DNA of 7,798 nt. It comes from DASPJL01 sp035628645. Its GTDB lineage: Bacteria > Bacteroidota > Bacteroidia > Cytophagales > Cyclobacteriaceae. This document shows positions 1-7,477 of this stretch, piece by piece. Each line of letters begins with the position of its first letter. Positions within the stretch are counted from its first letter, which is position 1. The position numbers and the translations under genes are program-made. A model generated the notes under the pieces. The model had not been told where the DNA came from. It did no database searches and saw only the letters and a list, made by a program, of their open reading frames with translations. Location of the stretch: NCBI GenBank assembly GCA_035628645.1, contig DASPJL010000023.1, positions 1-7,798 on the forward strand, written 5' to 3'.

Positions 1-72
1 TTTCAATGGATTATGGAAGTATCGCCCGCTGTCTTTCGTAATAAAAAAGGAAAATTCGGTGAAAAATATTAA
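1..72 (+). CDS. Possible 3' end of an upstream gene (partial, unidentified)
   Basis: Frame 1 is open from the window edge to a TAA at 70-72 and would give a 23-residue tail containing MEVSPAVFRNKKGKFGEKY. The composition is normal for a charged protein C-terminus, and the stop lies 71 bases before the next gene on the same strand. I do not recognise the protein. A second frame is also open, from base 2 to a TAA at 101-103, so the choice of frame is a judgement. It rests on the more protein-like residue mix and on leaving a usual-sized gap before the kinase gene. No terminator hairpin is visible between 73 and 143. Confidence 0.4.
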   Translation, partial: FQWIMEVSPAVFRNKKGKFGEKY

Positions 73-128
73 AGTAGGAATCTTTTTAAAATTCTATTAT
101 TAAATTTCAAGCATATTAAACCTTGCTT

Positions 129-134
129 AAGGGA
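129..134 (+). promoter_or_regulatory. Candidate ribosome binding site of the histidine kinase
   Basis: AAGGGA lies nine bases before the ATG at 144. A second in-frame ATG at 156 has its only purine-rich stretch (AGGA) directly against it, too close for a Shine-Dalgarno site, so this element favours 144. Bacteroidota often do without such sites, which keeps the support modest. Confidence 0.35.
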
Positions 135-143
135 AACTGAATT

Positions 144-2957
144 ATGTTGTTAGGAATGGATATCTTGGAGAATTTCCTCTTATCCCACTCTCTGGATGAA
201 GTAATTATCGTTCGTTTAAATAAACCTGTTTTTTGGGATGATTGCGGAAATAAAAGGGATATGGTGGAGTATATTCTTAATAATCATAGAATAGAGTTGG
301 TTAATAATGCTTTTACAGAAAGATATAATATTGATCCTCAGCAGGTAATAGGGCAATCATTGGAAGTGCTGCCAGGCTATCATAAGTCTTTGCTCAAAAC
401 CACCTTATTTGATCTTTGTGAGAATAGAAGTTTGTACGTGGAGCAGGAGCACGACTTGCAAAATCAATCCATTTACTGGACAAAGAATAATTACACCTGT
501 TGCTATGATTCCGATGGATTTATTACCGGTTTTCTGATCATACAAAGAGATATAACGCAGGACAAAATAAACGAACAAACACTTTTTCATCAAAAGGAAG
601 TACTGCAAAGAATAGCAAGTGAAAAGCCCTTAAATGATGTTTTGAGGGATATACGTGAAAGAATAGAAAGACTTTGTCCCGGCGCAATATGTTCCATTCT
701 TGAGATTAGGAACGAAAAAACAATTCGTGTGCTGGCAGCTCCTGCTCTGCTCGACCAGGTGAGTAATTACTTAGAAGGCAAAACCATTAGCGCTAATTCA
801 ACCCCTTGTGAGTTGGCTGTTCTAACGAAAAAGATTCAGATAATTGAAAATGTAAACAATCATTCGTTTTCGCCGGAATATAAAAAAATTACAAAAAACA
901 TTGGTTTTCCAACTGTCTATGTAGTACCTGTTTTTGATATTGATAAAAAAGTAATTGCCTTATTAAACATCTATTACAAGTCAGAAAAAAGATCCTCTAA
1001 TCTTGACCTGGAGCTTATAAAATGTACAGGCAACCTTGTGGAAATTGTTTTGGAACGGGAATATCATCATCAACAGATTGAAAAGCAGCAGGAGCTATTA
1101 ACCGAGAGTGAGCTTTTCTATAAAAGCATTGTTCAGAATGGCCCCGATGCTTTTGCAGTTATTGACAGTAAAGGTCTTTTTACTTACGTCAGTCCTCCTA
1201 TTAAAAAATCATTGGGTTATTCGCCGGAAGAATTGATAGGCACGAGTATATTAAATTATATAAAGGAAGACGATATTGGTTTGACGAAGGAAATATATAA
1301 CAATGTCATAGCCCACAAATCTATCCCCAAGGTGGAAATCAGGATGAGGCATAAAGATGGCAAACCGCTTTATATTGAAATTAATCCTTCTTTAAAAATT
1401 CCTGAAAGTCCTGACGAAGGTCTTATTTTGTCGATATGGGATGTTACGGAAAGAAAGGAACAGGAAAAAAGACTTCGTGAATTACAGGAAGAGCAAGCAA
1501 GGGCCAAAGCCTGGTTTCAGAAGCTGGCTGAGACCACCCCTGATTTTATTACCATTTGGGACTTAAGCAAGGATAAGCCTGTTTATTTTAATAAAGAGAA
1601 ACCATTTGGAGTTGAAATACAAAAGATCATAAAGGATATTTATTTTATAGAGTCGGTTCATCCGGAAGATCGGGAAAGAGTAATAACGCACAGAGAAAAC
1701 CTGAGGAAATCTCATTATGCCTTACCCTCTGAAATAGAGTATAGAATTAAGTTTAGAAATAACGAATGGGACTGGATCTATAATCGATACAACCTAATGG
1801 AAAAAGATAAGCAAGGCAATCCTGTTTTGATATTAATTGCCGTTACAGTGATTACTGAAAAAAGGAAAGTACTTCAAGCCCTGGAAGAAAGCCGTGGAAG
1901 GCTTTTAGCGCTTATTGAGAATACCAGTGACAGTATTTGGTCCATCGACAGAAATTATAATTTGACTGCCTTTAATTCTGGCTTCATTCAAAGGCACAAA
2001 TACTATTATGATAAAATTCCTCAAGTTGGTCAGAATGCATTTATTTATTCTTCAGAGGAAGAAAATGAATACTGGTTAAATATTTATAGCAAAGTGTTTG
2101 AGGGGCAAAGTATTTCAGAGGATTTATTTTATAATCTTAAAAATAACCCTATCTATTTTGAAGTACTGGCTAATCCTATTCTGGGTAAAAAAGGGAAAGT
2201 GGAAGGTGTAACTTGTTTTCTTAGGGATGTAACTGAAAAAAAACTTTCGGAGACCGAACTCAAGAGAGCTAATTTTGAACTTGATAGCTTTGTTTACCGA
2301 GCGTCACATGATATGATGGCTCCTCTCAGGTCTATTCTCGGATTGGTTGAGATCGTTAAGATGGAGAAAAATCGAAGCGAACAGTATCGGTTCCTTGATT
2401 TAATCGGGAAAAGTGTTAGTAAGCTTGATGTGTTCATAAGAGACTTGACTGCTTTTTCAAGGAATAGCAGACTTCCGACGGTCTCTACTGCCATCGATTT
2501 TCAAACCATTATTGAATCTACTATTGAAGATCTGGCCTTTATGCCCAATGCAGGGCGTTTAAATATAACCATTGAAGTACGGCAAAAATCCGAATTTTGC
2601 TCAGATCCGGCAAGAATTGACATCATATTCCATAATCTTATTTCCAATGCAATTAAATACCAACGACTTCATATTGATGATTCTCAACTACACATAAGTG
2701 TACATAGTGATGAAAATGAGGCTGAAATAGTTGTAAAAGACAATGGTATGGGTATAAAGGCAGAATACATAGGAAAAATTTTTGATATGTTTTTTCGGGC
2801 TTCGGAAGAATCTTATGGATCCGGACTGGGGCTTTATATATTAAAACAAGTAGTAGAAAAGCTTCACGGAAGAATTGAAAATGTAGAATCTGGGCTTGGG
2901 GCAGGTACTACTTTCGTAATCGTCCTGGCAAATTTAAAGGGAAAGGTTATTTCTTAA
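144..2957 (+). CDS. PAS/GAF multi-sensor histidine kinase (soluble)
   Basis: This 937-residue protein is a complete cytoplasmic sensor kinase. It should autophosphorylate on histidine and pass the phosphate to a response regulator that is not in this window. Domains in order: PAS about 45-138, ending in IIQRDITQ; GAF about 150-308; PAS about 322-438, ending in IWDVTERK; a more divergent PAS about 455-573; PAS about 583-699, ending in FLRDVTEKK; then HisKA and HATPase_c. The H-box is ASHDMMAPL with phospho-acceptor His722. The N-box has Asn831 and Asn835, G1 is DNGMGI (866-871), the F-box is IFDMFF (879-884) and G2 is GSGLGL (892-897), so all kinase motifs are intact. There is no signal peptide, membrane segment or receiver domain. 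Helical linkers (about 300-325, 436-460 and 572-590) join the sensor modules. The ligands cannot be read from sequence. The gene runs convergent to the GH30 gene, and its TAA lies inside the inverted-repeat element. Confidence 0.95.
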   Translation: MLLGMDILENFLLSHSLDEVIIVRLNKPVFWDDCGNKRDMVEYILNNHRIELVNNAFTERYNIDPQQVIGQSLEVLPGYHKSLLKTTLFDLCENRSLYVEQEHDLQNQSIYWTKNNYTCCYDSDGFITGFLIIQRDITQDKINEQTLFHQKEVLQRIASEKPLNDVLRDIRERIERLCPGAICSILEIRNEKTIRVLAAPALLDQVSNYLEGKTISANSTPCELAVLTKKIQIIENVNNHSFSPEYKKITKNIGFPTVYVVPVFDIDKKVIALLNIYYKSEKRSSNLDLELIKCTGNLVEIVLEREYHHQQIEKQQELLTESELFYKSIVQNGPDAFAVIDSKGLFTYVSPPIKKSLGYSPEELIGTSILNYIKEDDIGLTKEIYNNVIAHKSIPKVEIRMRHKDGKPLYIEINPSLKIPESPDEGLILSIWDVTERKEQEKRLRELQEEQARAKAWFQKLAETTPDFITIWDLSKDKPVYFNKEKPFGVEIQKIIKDIYFIESVHPEDRERVITHRENLRKSHYALPSEIEYRIKFRNNEWDWIYNRYNLMEKDKQGNPVLILIAVTVITEKRKVLQALEESRGRLLALIENTSDSIWSIDRNYNLTAFNSGFIQRHKYYYDKIPQVGQNAFIYSSEEENEYWLNIYSKVFEGQSISEDLFYNLKNNPIYFEVLANPILGKKGKVEGVTCFLRDVTEKKLSETELKRANFELDSFVYRASHDMMAPLRSILGLVEIVKMEKNRSEQYRFLDLIGKSVSKLDVFIRDLTAFSRNSRLPTVSTAIDFQTIIESTIEDLAFMPNAGRLNITIEVRQKSEFCSDPARIDIIFHNLISNAIKYQRLHIDDSQLHISVHSDENEAEIVVKDNGMGIKAEYIGKIFDMFFRASEESYGSGLGLYILKQVVEKLHGRIENVESGLGAGTTFVIVLANLKGKVIS

Positions 2958-2987
2958 TGACGAAATACGAATGACGAAGTACGAATG
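2956..2987 (+). repeat. Left arm of inverted repeat: four tandem heptamers
   Basis: Four consecutive 7-bp units share the pattern NNACGAA: TGACGAA (2958-2964), ATACGAA (2965-2971), TGACGAA (2972-2978) and GTACGAA (2979-2985). They also form a 14-bp direct repeat with one mismatch. The arm starts on the last two bases of the kinase stop codon. Bases 2956-2978 match the reverse complement of 3076-3098 at 22 of 23 positions. In the other register, 2970-2987 match the reverse complement of 3081-3098 at all 18 positions. The 7-bp period does not suit coding sequence. Confidence 0.9.
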
Positions 2988-3074
2988 GTTGCAATTAAAA
3001 GCACCATTTCAAATCCACGCTCATTAACTTTATCTTCCTGGCCTTTGATAAACAAAAAAGTGTGAATTATAAAT

Positions 3075-3098
3075 ATTCGTCATTCGTACTTCGTCATT
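3075..3098 (-). repeat. Right arm of inverted repeat: three tandem heptamers
   Basis: Read on the plus strand the units are ATTCGTC (3075-3081), ATTCGTA (3082-3088) and CTTCGTC (3089-3095), followed by ATT. On the minus strand this is the same NNACGAA series as the left arm, one unit shorter. The arm ends on the first plus-strand base of the GH30 stop codon (TAA, minus strand, 3100-3098). The 87 bases between the arms (2988-3074) are AT-rich, with no open frame or strong hairpin that I can see. With its loop the whole element is 143 bp and could be a miniature mobile or dispersed repeat, or a structured 3' end shared by both transcripts. Confidence 0.88.
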
Positions 3099-4537
3099 TA
3101 CCAAACATACGTGCCTACGGATTTAGAATTAAGTGTACTTGTAAAGGTTTTTCCCCCGTATTTCACGTTAAATGTCTGCGGTGTTTTTGCATCATTTTCC
3201 ACAATTAAAACAATGTTTCCTTTCGGTGTTTTGAACGCAACATTGTACAAGACCTCAGGCGTATTTGAACCAATTCTTACCGAGCCTGGGCGAACAAATT
3301 TGGATGCATGCGCTATAATATAATAAGCTGGATTGCGGGTTACGAAATTATCTATGGTCAAAGCGCCCACACATTGGGTGCATCCGCCTTCCGTGTGAGG
3401 CCTTAGATTTTGATCCGCAGCAAGGTTCCATTCCAATACTACCCGGCACCAGTTTCGGGTTCCGCCAATGATTAGTGTCTTGATATGGTATGGAAATTCT
3501 TTTTCGAAGTTGCCGGGAGCGTTTATCCATTGTGAAGTAAAGTAAATGTTTTTATCAGGATGCGCTTCATGGACTTTGGATAGTTCCTCAATAGTTCCCC
3601 CATACAAATGATAAGCAGATCCATCAATATATTTTCTGGCTTCCGGGTCGTCCATAATGCTGATCGGGTAGCCTATAATGTTAGGATTGTGGTCATAAAT
3701 TACGATTTTAGTATCGATGCTGTCTTTCTCAAATGCCGGGCCCAAATGATTTTTAATAAAATTCTCCTGATCTTCAGGCATCATAAGCATACTCGGATTG
3801 TTTTTGACATTGAAAGGCTCATTTTGTATAGTTACAGCATCTATTCTTATGCCTTCCTTTTTCATTTCTTTGATATACTTCACAAAATATTTTGCATAAG
3901 TAGGATAATACTCAGGTTTCAAGCTTCCTCCGATAGAATTATTATTCGTTTTCATCCATATTGGCGCCGACCATGGAGTACCCATAATTTTTATATCAGG
4001 ATTGATCGCTAAAATTTCTTTTAACAATGGAATAACGTCGTTTTTATCAAAGGCAAGGTTAAAGTTTATTAATGCAGTATCTGTTTGGCCGGGGAGGAGA
4101 TCATTGTAAGAGAAAACCCTGTCATTCAGATCGGAGGATCCAATTGAAATTCTCAGGTAACTTGCCCCAATGTTGAAATGGTTGGTAGCAAAAAGTTCAT
4201 TTAACAGGTTTTTCCTTTTTGAAGGATCCATATTCATAATAAGCTGCGCGCTTCCTCCTGTTAAATTGAAGCCAAATCCGTCAATAGTCTGAAAAGTTTC
4301 GGTGGTATCCACTTGAATGGTAGGGTAGTTATTGGTGGTATTTTCAAAAGCAAGGTCTATGTCCTGTCTTTCAAACAACGCCGATTTATCAATATTGGTA
4401 AGCCAAAATGATATATGAGACTGACTGGGCACGTACTCAACTTCTTCTTTTGCTTTTTTATTACACCCTCCAGTTAAAAAGGCTAATGAACAAAATAACA
4501 AGGCTAAACCAAAACAAATCTTCCTATTACTAAACAT
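3098..4537 (-). CDS. GH30-family glycoside hydrolase-like lipoprotein, nucleophile Glu replaced by Ser
   Basis: This 479-residue protein has the full glycosidase family 30 layout (glucosylceramidase type, retaining beta-glycosidases). A lipoprotein signal peptide ends at LTGGC (Cys25). A beta-sandwich strand and TIM barrel follow, and a C-terminal beta segment ends in GTYVW. Compared from memory with human glucocerebrosidase, it keeps Arg129 and Asp136 (YLRIS...GSSD), Trp189 (TPWSAP), Asn239 and acid/base Glu240 (QNEPF), His310 and Tyr312 (AYHLY), and Trp370 (EWNLA). The nucleophile position, a glutamate in the family, is Ser335 in YFTSQW (codon TCA, 3535-3533). By the usual double-displacement mechanism this should cripple hydrolysis, so the protein may be a binding pseudoenzyme, have altered chemistry, or carry an error. 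Two base changes separate TCA from a Glu codon. The start is the ATG at 4537, because the longer frame to 4552 needs TTG and adds residues before the signal peptide. The likely site is the outer membrane or periplasm. It is transcribed away from DUF72 and towards the kinase. Confidence 0.93.
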   Translation of the reverse strand: MFSNRKICFGLALLFCSLAFLTGGCNKKAKEEVEYVPSQSHISFWLTNIDKSALFERQDIDLAFENTTNNYPTIQVDTTETFQTIDGFGFNLTGGSAQLIMNMDPSKRKNLLNELFATNHFNIGASYLRISIGSSDLNDRVFSYNDLLPGQTDTALINFNLAFDKNDVIPLLKEILAINPDIKIMGTPWSAPIWMKTNNNSIGGSLKPEYYPTYAKYFVKYIKEMKKEGIRIDAVTIQNEPFNVKNNPSMLMMPEDQENFIKNHLGPAFEKDSIDTKIVIYDHNPNIIGYPISIMDDPEARKYIDGSAYHLYGGTIEELSKVHEAHPDKNIYFTSQWINAPGNFEKEFPYHIKTLIIGGTRNWCRVVLEWNLAADQNLRPHTEGGCTQCVGALTIDNFVTRNPAYYIIAHASKFVRPGSVRIGSNTPEVLYNVAFKTPKGNIVLIVENDAKTPQTFNVKYGGKTFTSTLNSKSVGTYVW

Positions 4538-4832
4538 AAAAATTGGATCCAAAAATTATTTAATTGCAATTAAAGTATAATATTTCAAATAGTAAACTGA
4601 ATACCTAAGAGTTTTTATAAATATTATCGGAATAATTCAAAATAGTAAAATATGAAGTAAAATCCTTTAGATTAAATGGCGATGAAATATGTAATATTTC
4701 TCCAACAACTAATACTCTTTTATTACTTTTGGAAATCTTATGAGGAGAAATAATAAGCGGGAGAAGCAATAGTGTGCCCATCATTGTTGGTCTCTGATCC
4801 AAAATAAATTAACCACTTTAATTCCTGTTTTT
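4538..4832. other. Divergent intergenic region between GH30 and DUF72
   Basis: These 295 bases must hold the promoters of both divergent genes. They contain a 16-bp perfect palindrome next to the GH30 start (separate entry). They also hold one match to the Bacteroidota -7 consensus TAnnTTTG (TACTTTTG, 4724-4731, plus strand), with no convincing -33 partner. A 9-bp inverted repeat (TATTTCTCC at 4695-4703, GGAGAAATA at 4744-4752) has a 40-base loop. No minus-strand -7 match with exact spacing was found for GH30. The 65-codon minus-strand frame at 4605-4802 shows no recognisable domain and I do not call it a gene. Confidence 0.6.
4559..4574. promoter_or_regulatory. 16-bp perfect palindrome upstream of GH30 (candidate operator)
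   Basis: TTTAATTGCAATTAAA is its own reverse complement over all 16 bases, and symmetry stops at the flanking bases (4558 A, 4575 G). It lies 21 bases before the GH30 ATG at 4537 and more than 250 bases from the DUF72 start, so it is better placed to act on GH30. A dimeric regulator site is a reasonable reading. The AT-rich background makes such palindromes less rare than usual, and no regulator can be named. Confidence 0.35.
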
Positions 4833-5747
4833 ATGAAATTCGGAAGCGTAGAAAACCCTGAATCTATTGATTTTACTTTGCCTCAGGATCATCCTGATAC
4901 CTTAAAAGTATTAAGAGCTAAGGGCGGTGATGGCTTTGATGTCCGGGTGGGATGTGCAAAATGGAATAAACAAGACTTGAAAAATTTTTATCCCAGAGGA
5001 ACCAAGGACGAACTTCAATATTATTCCACTCAATTCAATAGTATAGAACTTAATGCCACCTTTTATCAGGCCTATTCCCCCGGGCAAATTGAGAAATGGG
5101 TGGAAAAAACCCCGGAAGATTTTAAATTCTTTCCTAAAATAAATCAAGGGATCAGTCATCTGAGAAGACTTAATAACGTTTCTGCAATGACTGAAGATTT
5201 TTGCAATTCCATTAGCCATTTACAGGGCAAATTGGGAATGGTTTTTCTTCAGGTTCATGACAATTTTAAGCCGAAAGATTTTGACCGGTTGGAGCAGTTT
5301 GTGACTGATTTTCCGAAAGGTATGCCTCTAGCTGTAGAGCTTAGGAATACCGAGTGGTTTAATAACAAGGAAGATGCAGAACGCGTATACCAGCTATTTG
5401 AAAAAAATAACGTAGCGAACATTATAGTAGACACCGCCGGAAGGAGGGATCTATTGCATATGCGACTGACTTCACCTGTAGCATTTATCCGGTATGTAGG
5501 GGCAAATCATCATCCTACGGATTATACAAGATTGGATCCATGGATTGAGCGAATAAGCCAATGGAAAAAAGAAGGACTAAAGGAATTGAATTTCTTTATG
5601 CACCAAAATGAAGAGTTGGAATCCCCCAAGCTATGCGCATATTTTATAGAGAAAATCAATCCTTTATTTAACCTGGATCTTACAGTTCCTTTGATACTTG
5701 AAGATTCAGGCAAGGAAAAGAAAGTCAAAAAAGAAACAATAAAATAG
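4833..5747 (+). CDS. DUF72 domain-containing protein
   Basis: This 304-residue protein belongs to the DUF72 family (YecE-like), a TIM-barrel fold whose biochemical role is not established. Recognisable family segments in order are VGCAKW (39-44), FNSIELNATFY (68-78), KFFPKINQGISH (98-109), AVELRNTEWF (167-176), IIVDTAGRRD (197-206), AFIRYVGAN (217-225) and FFMHQNEE (254-261). Length and ends look complete, and there is no signal peptide, so it should be cytoplasmic. The N-terminal stretch FGSVENPESIDFTLP before the barrel is, as I recall, typical of Bacteroidota members. The ATG at 4833 has no clear Shine-Dalgarno site (it follows TCCTGTTTTT). The gene is divergent from GH30 and followed by 184 bases before the deacetylase on the same strand. 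No clear terminator is visible between the two, so co-transcription is possible but unproven. Confidence 0.92.
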   Translation: MKFGSVENPESIDFTLPQDHPDTLKVLRAKGGDGFDVRVGCAKWNKQDLKNFYPRGTKDELQYYSTQFNSIELNATFYQAYSPGQIEKWVEKTPEDFKFFPKINQGISHLRRLNNVSAMTEDFCNSISHLQGKLGMVFLQVHDNFKPKDFDRLEQFVTDFPKGMPLAVELRNTEWFNNKEDAERVYQLFEKNNVANIIVDTAGRRDLLHMRLTSPVAFIRYVGANHHPTDYTRLDPWIERISQWKKEGLKELNFFMHQNEELESPKLCAYFIEKINPLFNLDLTVPLILEDSGKEKKVKKETIK

Positions 5748-5931
5748 GTTTGTTTATTCCGATAAGACAGGATAGTATTTTTATTGACTAAAATTAATCA
5801 ACCATTCTGCCATTATAACCAGAGCTTATTACCTATTAAGTAATCGAAGCAACTATGGGTGCTGGATTTCTTAATAGCAAATGGGTAATATTATAACTAT
5901 TAACTCTTCTAATTACTTAATAAACTTTACT

Positions 5932-7254
5932 ATGACCAATAGATTATTTTTAGTTTCCGCATTAATATTTTTATCAATAGCTTGTTCAAATAAAGAGGAG
6001 TCTTTTGGTGAGACGGAGATTACAAAGTGGCAATATGGAAAAAATGGAGCCATTTCTCTTACCTATGATGACGGTTCAATTAACCAATTCAGGAAAGCAT
6101 TGCCAATTATGAACCGGTTGGAATTTCCAGGCACATTTTTTATACTCACAGGGGCGATTCCCGGGTCAGAATACCAGGGGAAGTTTATCGGAAGACCTGT
6201 AGAAACGATTATTAAAGAAACGGCTTCGATTCCCACCAACAAGGAAAACTTTTTCGAACGGGCTTCGGCTGCCGGTTTTCTTGGTTATGAAGGAACCATC
6301 GAGTACCATTCCAATGCAGGAGGATTATACGAAGCAGGCAAAGTGGAAGAAGCCTACAAGGTAATGGATGATTTGTATCAAAAAGTTAGAAACGGCAAAT
6401 TCAAGCCTGGAAGCAAACCCAGCAATGAAGTCCTTGAAGCTAAAGGCATCAGTTGGGACGATATCAGGAAATACGCTGAACAAGGGCATGAATTTGCAAG
6501 CCATACAATTACCCATCCTCGATTGGCGGTACTTGATGAGGTGAACATGCTTTATGAGCTTGAGAAAAGTAAAGAGGATATTAAAAAGCAGTTGGGCGAA
6601 AAATACACTTTCTCTGCAGAAGGCCCCTATGGGACAGAAGACGAAAGGGTAATGGAATATGCCTATAAAATTTATCCTGCCCTTAGAAACAGAATGCCTG
6701 AACCCTTTCTGGAAGAACTTAACCGCAGTAGTAAAGCTCTTCCGGGTGCTTCTGAGAAAGAATATGTACAATGGCAAAGAGGCGCGCTGTCAAAAACGCC
6801 CTATGATTTAATGAAATCATGGGTAGATACAACGGCTGCAAGCGACAATGTATGGCTTGTGCTGGTTTTTCACGGCGTGGACGGAATCGGATGGGAAGCT
6901 TTAACAAGTGAAAGGTTGGATGAATATTTTCAATATATGAAAGCAAAGGAAGATAAATTGTGGGTGGCCACTTTTGGAGACGTCGCAAAGTATATGAGGG
7001 AAAGGGAGAATGCCAAAGTAGGAGTTGCCAAAGAAAGCAATAAGATCCATATCAATCTAAATCATTCGCTGGATAAAAAGTGGTACAATATTCCATTAAC
7101 CTTAAAAACTTATGTGTCACCAGATTGGAAAGAGGTACAGGTAAAACAAGGCGACAAAGACCAAAAGGTTCAGTCTTCTGAAGATGAGAAGGGGACCTAT
7201 ATTCTATATCAGGCAATTCCAAATGAAAAACCTGTAGAATTATCGCGTGCCTGA
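5932..7254 (+). CDS. Polysaccharide deacetylase (NodB-fold) lipoprotein
   Basis: This is a 440-residue secreted lipoprotein of the carbohydrate esterase 4 / NodB-homology type, metal-dependent enzymes that remove N- or O-acetyl groups from glycans. The signal peptide ends in the lipobox LSIAC (Cys18). Motif 1 is TYDDGS, with Asp46 the expected base and Asp47 a metal ligand. Motif 2 is HTITH, with His191 and His195 as metal ligands. The segment aligned with motif 3, usually RPPYG, reads EGPYG (230-234), so the arginine is absent. His314 in VFHGVDG fits the last motif. About 110 residues separate motif 1 from motif 2, longer than in compact NodB domains, so there is an insertion at about 85-175. 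A C-terminal segment of about 80 residues after VAKYMRERE looks beta-rich and may be a glycan-binding or capping domain. An in-frame ATG at 5881 would bury the signal peptide behind 17 extra residues, so 5932 is preferred. The substrate cannot be told from sequence. An intrinsic terminator follows. Confidence 0.9.
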   Translation: MTNRLFLVSALIFLSIACSNKEESFGETEITKWQYGKNGAISLTYDDGSINQFRKALPIMNRLEFPGTFFILTGAIPGSEYQGKFIGRPVETIIKETASIPTNKENFFERASAAGFLGYEGTIEYHSNAGGLYEAGKVEEAYKVMDDLYQKVRNGKFKPGSKPSNEVLEAKGISWDDIRKYAEQGHEFASHTITHPRLAVLDEVNMLYELEKSKEDIKKQLGEKYTFSAEGPYGTEDERVMEYAYKIYPALRNRMPEPFLEELNRSSKALPGASEKEYVQWQRGALSKTPYDLMKSWVDTTAASDNVWLVLVFHGVDGIGWEALTSERLDEYFQYMKAKEDKLWVATFGDVAKYMRERENAKVGVAKESNKIHINLNHSLDKKWYNIPLTLKTYVSPDWKEVQVKQGDKDQKVQSSEDEKGTYILYQAIPNEKPVELSRA

Positions 7255-7281
7255 TACATTTAAAAGGTTTAATGTCTTATT

Positions 7282-7324
7282 AATAAGGCGGACATGATCT
7301 GAAATCTTTCCGCCTTATTTTTTT
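7282..7324 (+). terminator. Rho-independent terminator after the deacetylase gene
   Basis: AATAAGGCGGA (7282-7292) pairs perfectly with TCCGCCTTATT (7309-7319), giving an 11-bp stem with a GC-rich core and a 16-base loop. A run of seven T follows at 7318-7324. It begins 28 bases after the deacetylase stop codon. The opposite strand has no matching T-run, so it should work only on the plus strand, separating the deacetylase from the downstream sensor gene. Confidence 0.9.
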
Positions 7325-7477
7325 ATTTTGGGTGAAAGCTATGCTGTAAACCCTGCACAAATATCCTATCATCTATATTCTTCGTAATAGGAGAAGTCGA
7401 AGGAGTCCACAAATATGTTAAAGATTTAAAAAAATAGAAAAGGCATACTTTTTAATTCATAAGCCCTATTAAAAGAA

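Noticed and set aside
3608..4012. 134-codon plus-strand frame inside the GH30 gene
   Set aside because: It is antisense to conserved GH30 catalytic segments, and its translation shows no domain. It is a shadow frame.
4538..4552. GH30 start at a TTG at 4552
   Set aside because: The ATG at 4537 gives a standard signal peptide start (MFSNRK followed by a hydrophobic core). The TTG start only adds MDPIF before it.
4724..4731. TACTTTTG, a match to the Bacteroidota -7 consensus, as promoter of DUF72
   Set aside because: No TTTG or TTG lies at the expected distance upstream. Such a short degenerate motif is common by chance, so it is mentioned only under the intergenic entry.
4695..4752. 9-bp inverted repeat TATTTCTCC / GGAGAAATA with a 40-base loop
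   Set aside because: The stem is short and AT-rich with a long loop, and nothing links it to a known riboswitch or attenuator.
4605..4802. 65-codon minus-strand open frame between GH30 and DUF72
   Set aside because: It lies in the divergent promoter region and has no recognisable domain or start signal. A chance frame in AT-rich DNA explains it. It has some hydrophobic stretch (LLLLPLII) but nothing more.
5745..5752. TAGGTTTG, a second -7 consensus match, overlapping the DUF72 stop codon, as promoter of the deacetylase
   Set aside because: There is no -33 partner, and it would imply a leader of about 170 bases. Not strong enough to annotate.
5881..5931. Longer deacetylase start at the ATG at 5881
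   Set aside because: The lipoprotein signal peptide begins at the ATG at 5932. The extra 17 residues would precede it and spoil its N-terminal charge pattern.
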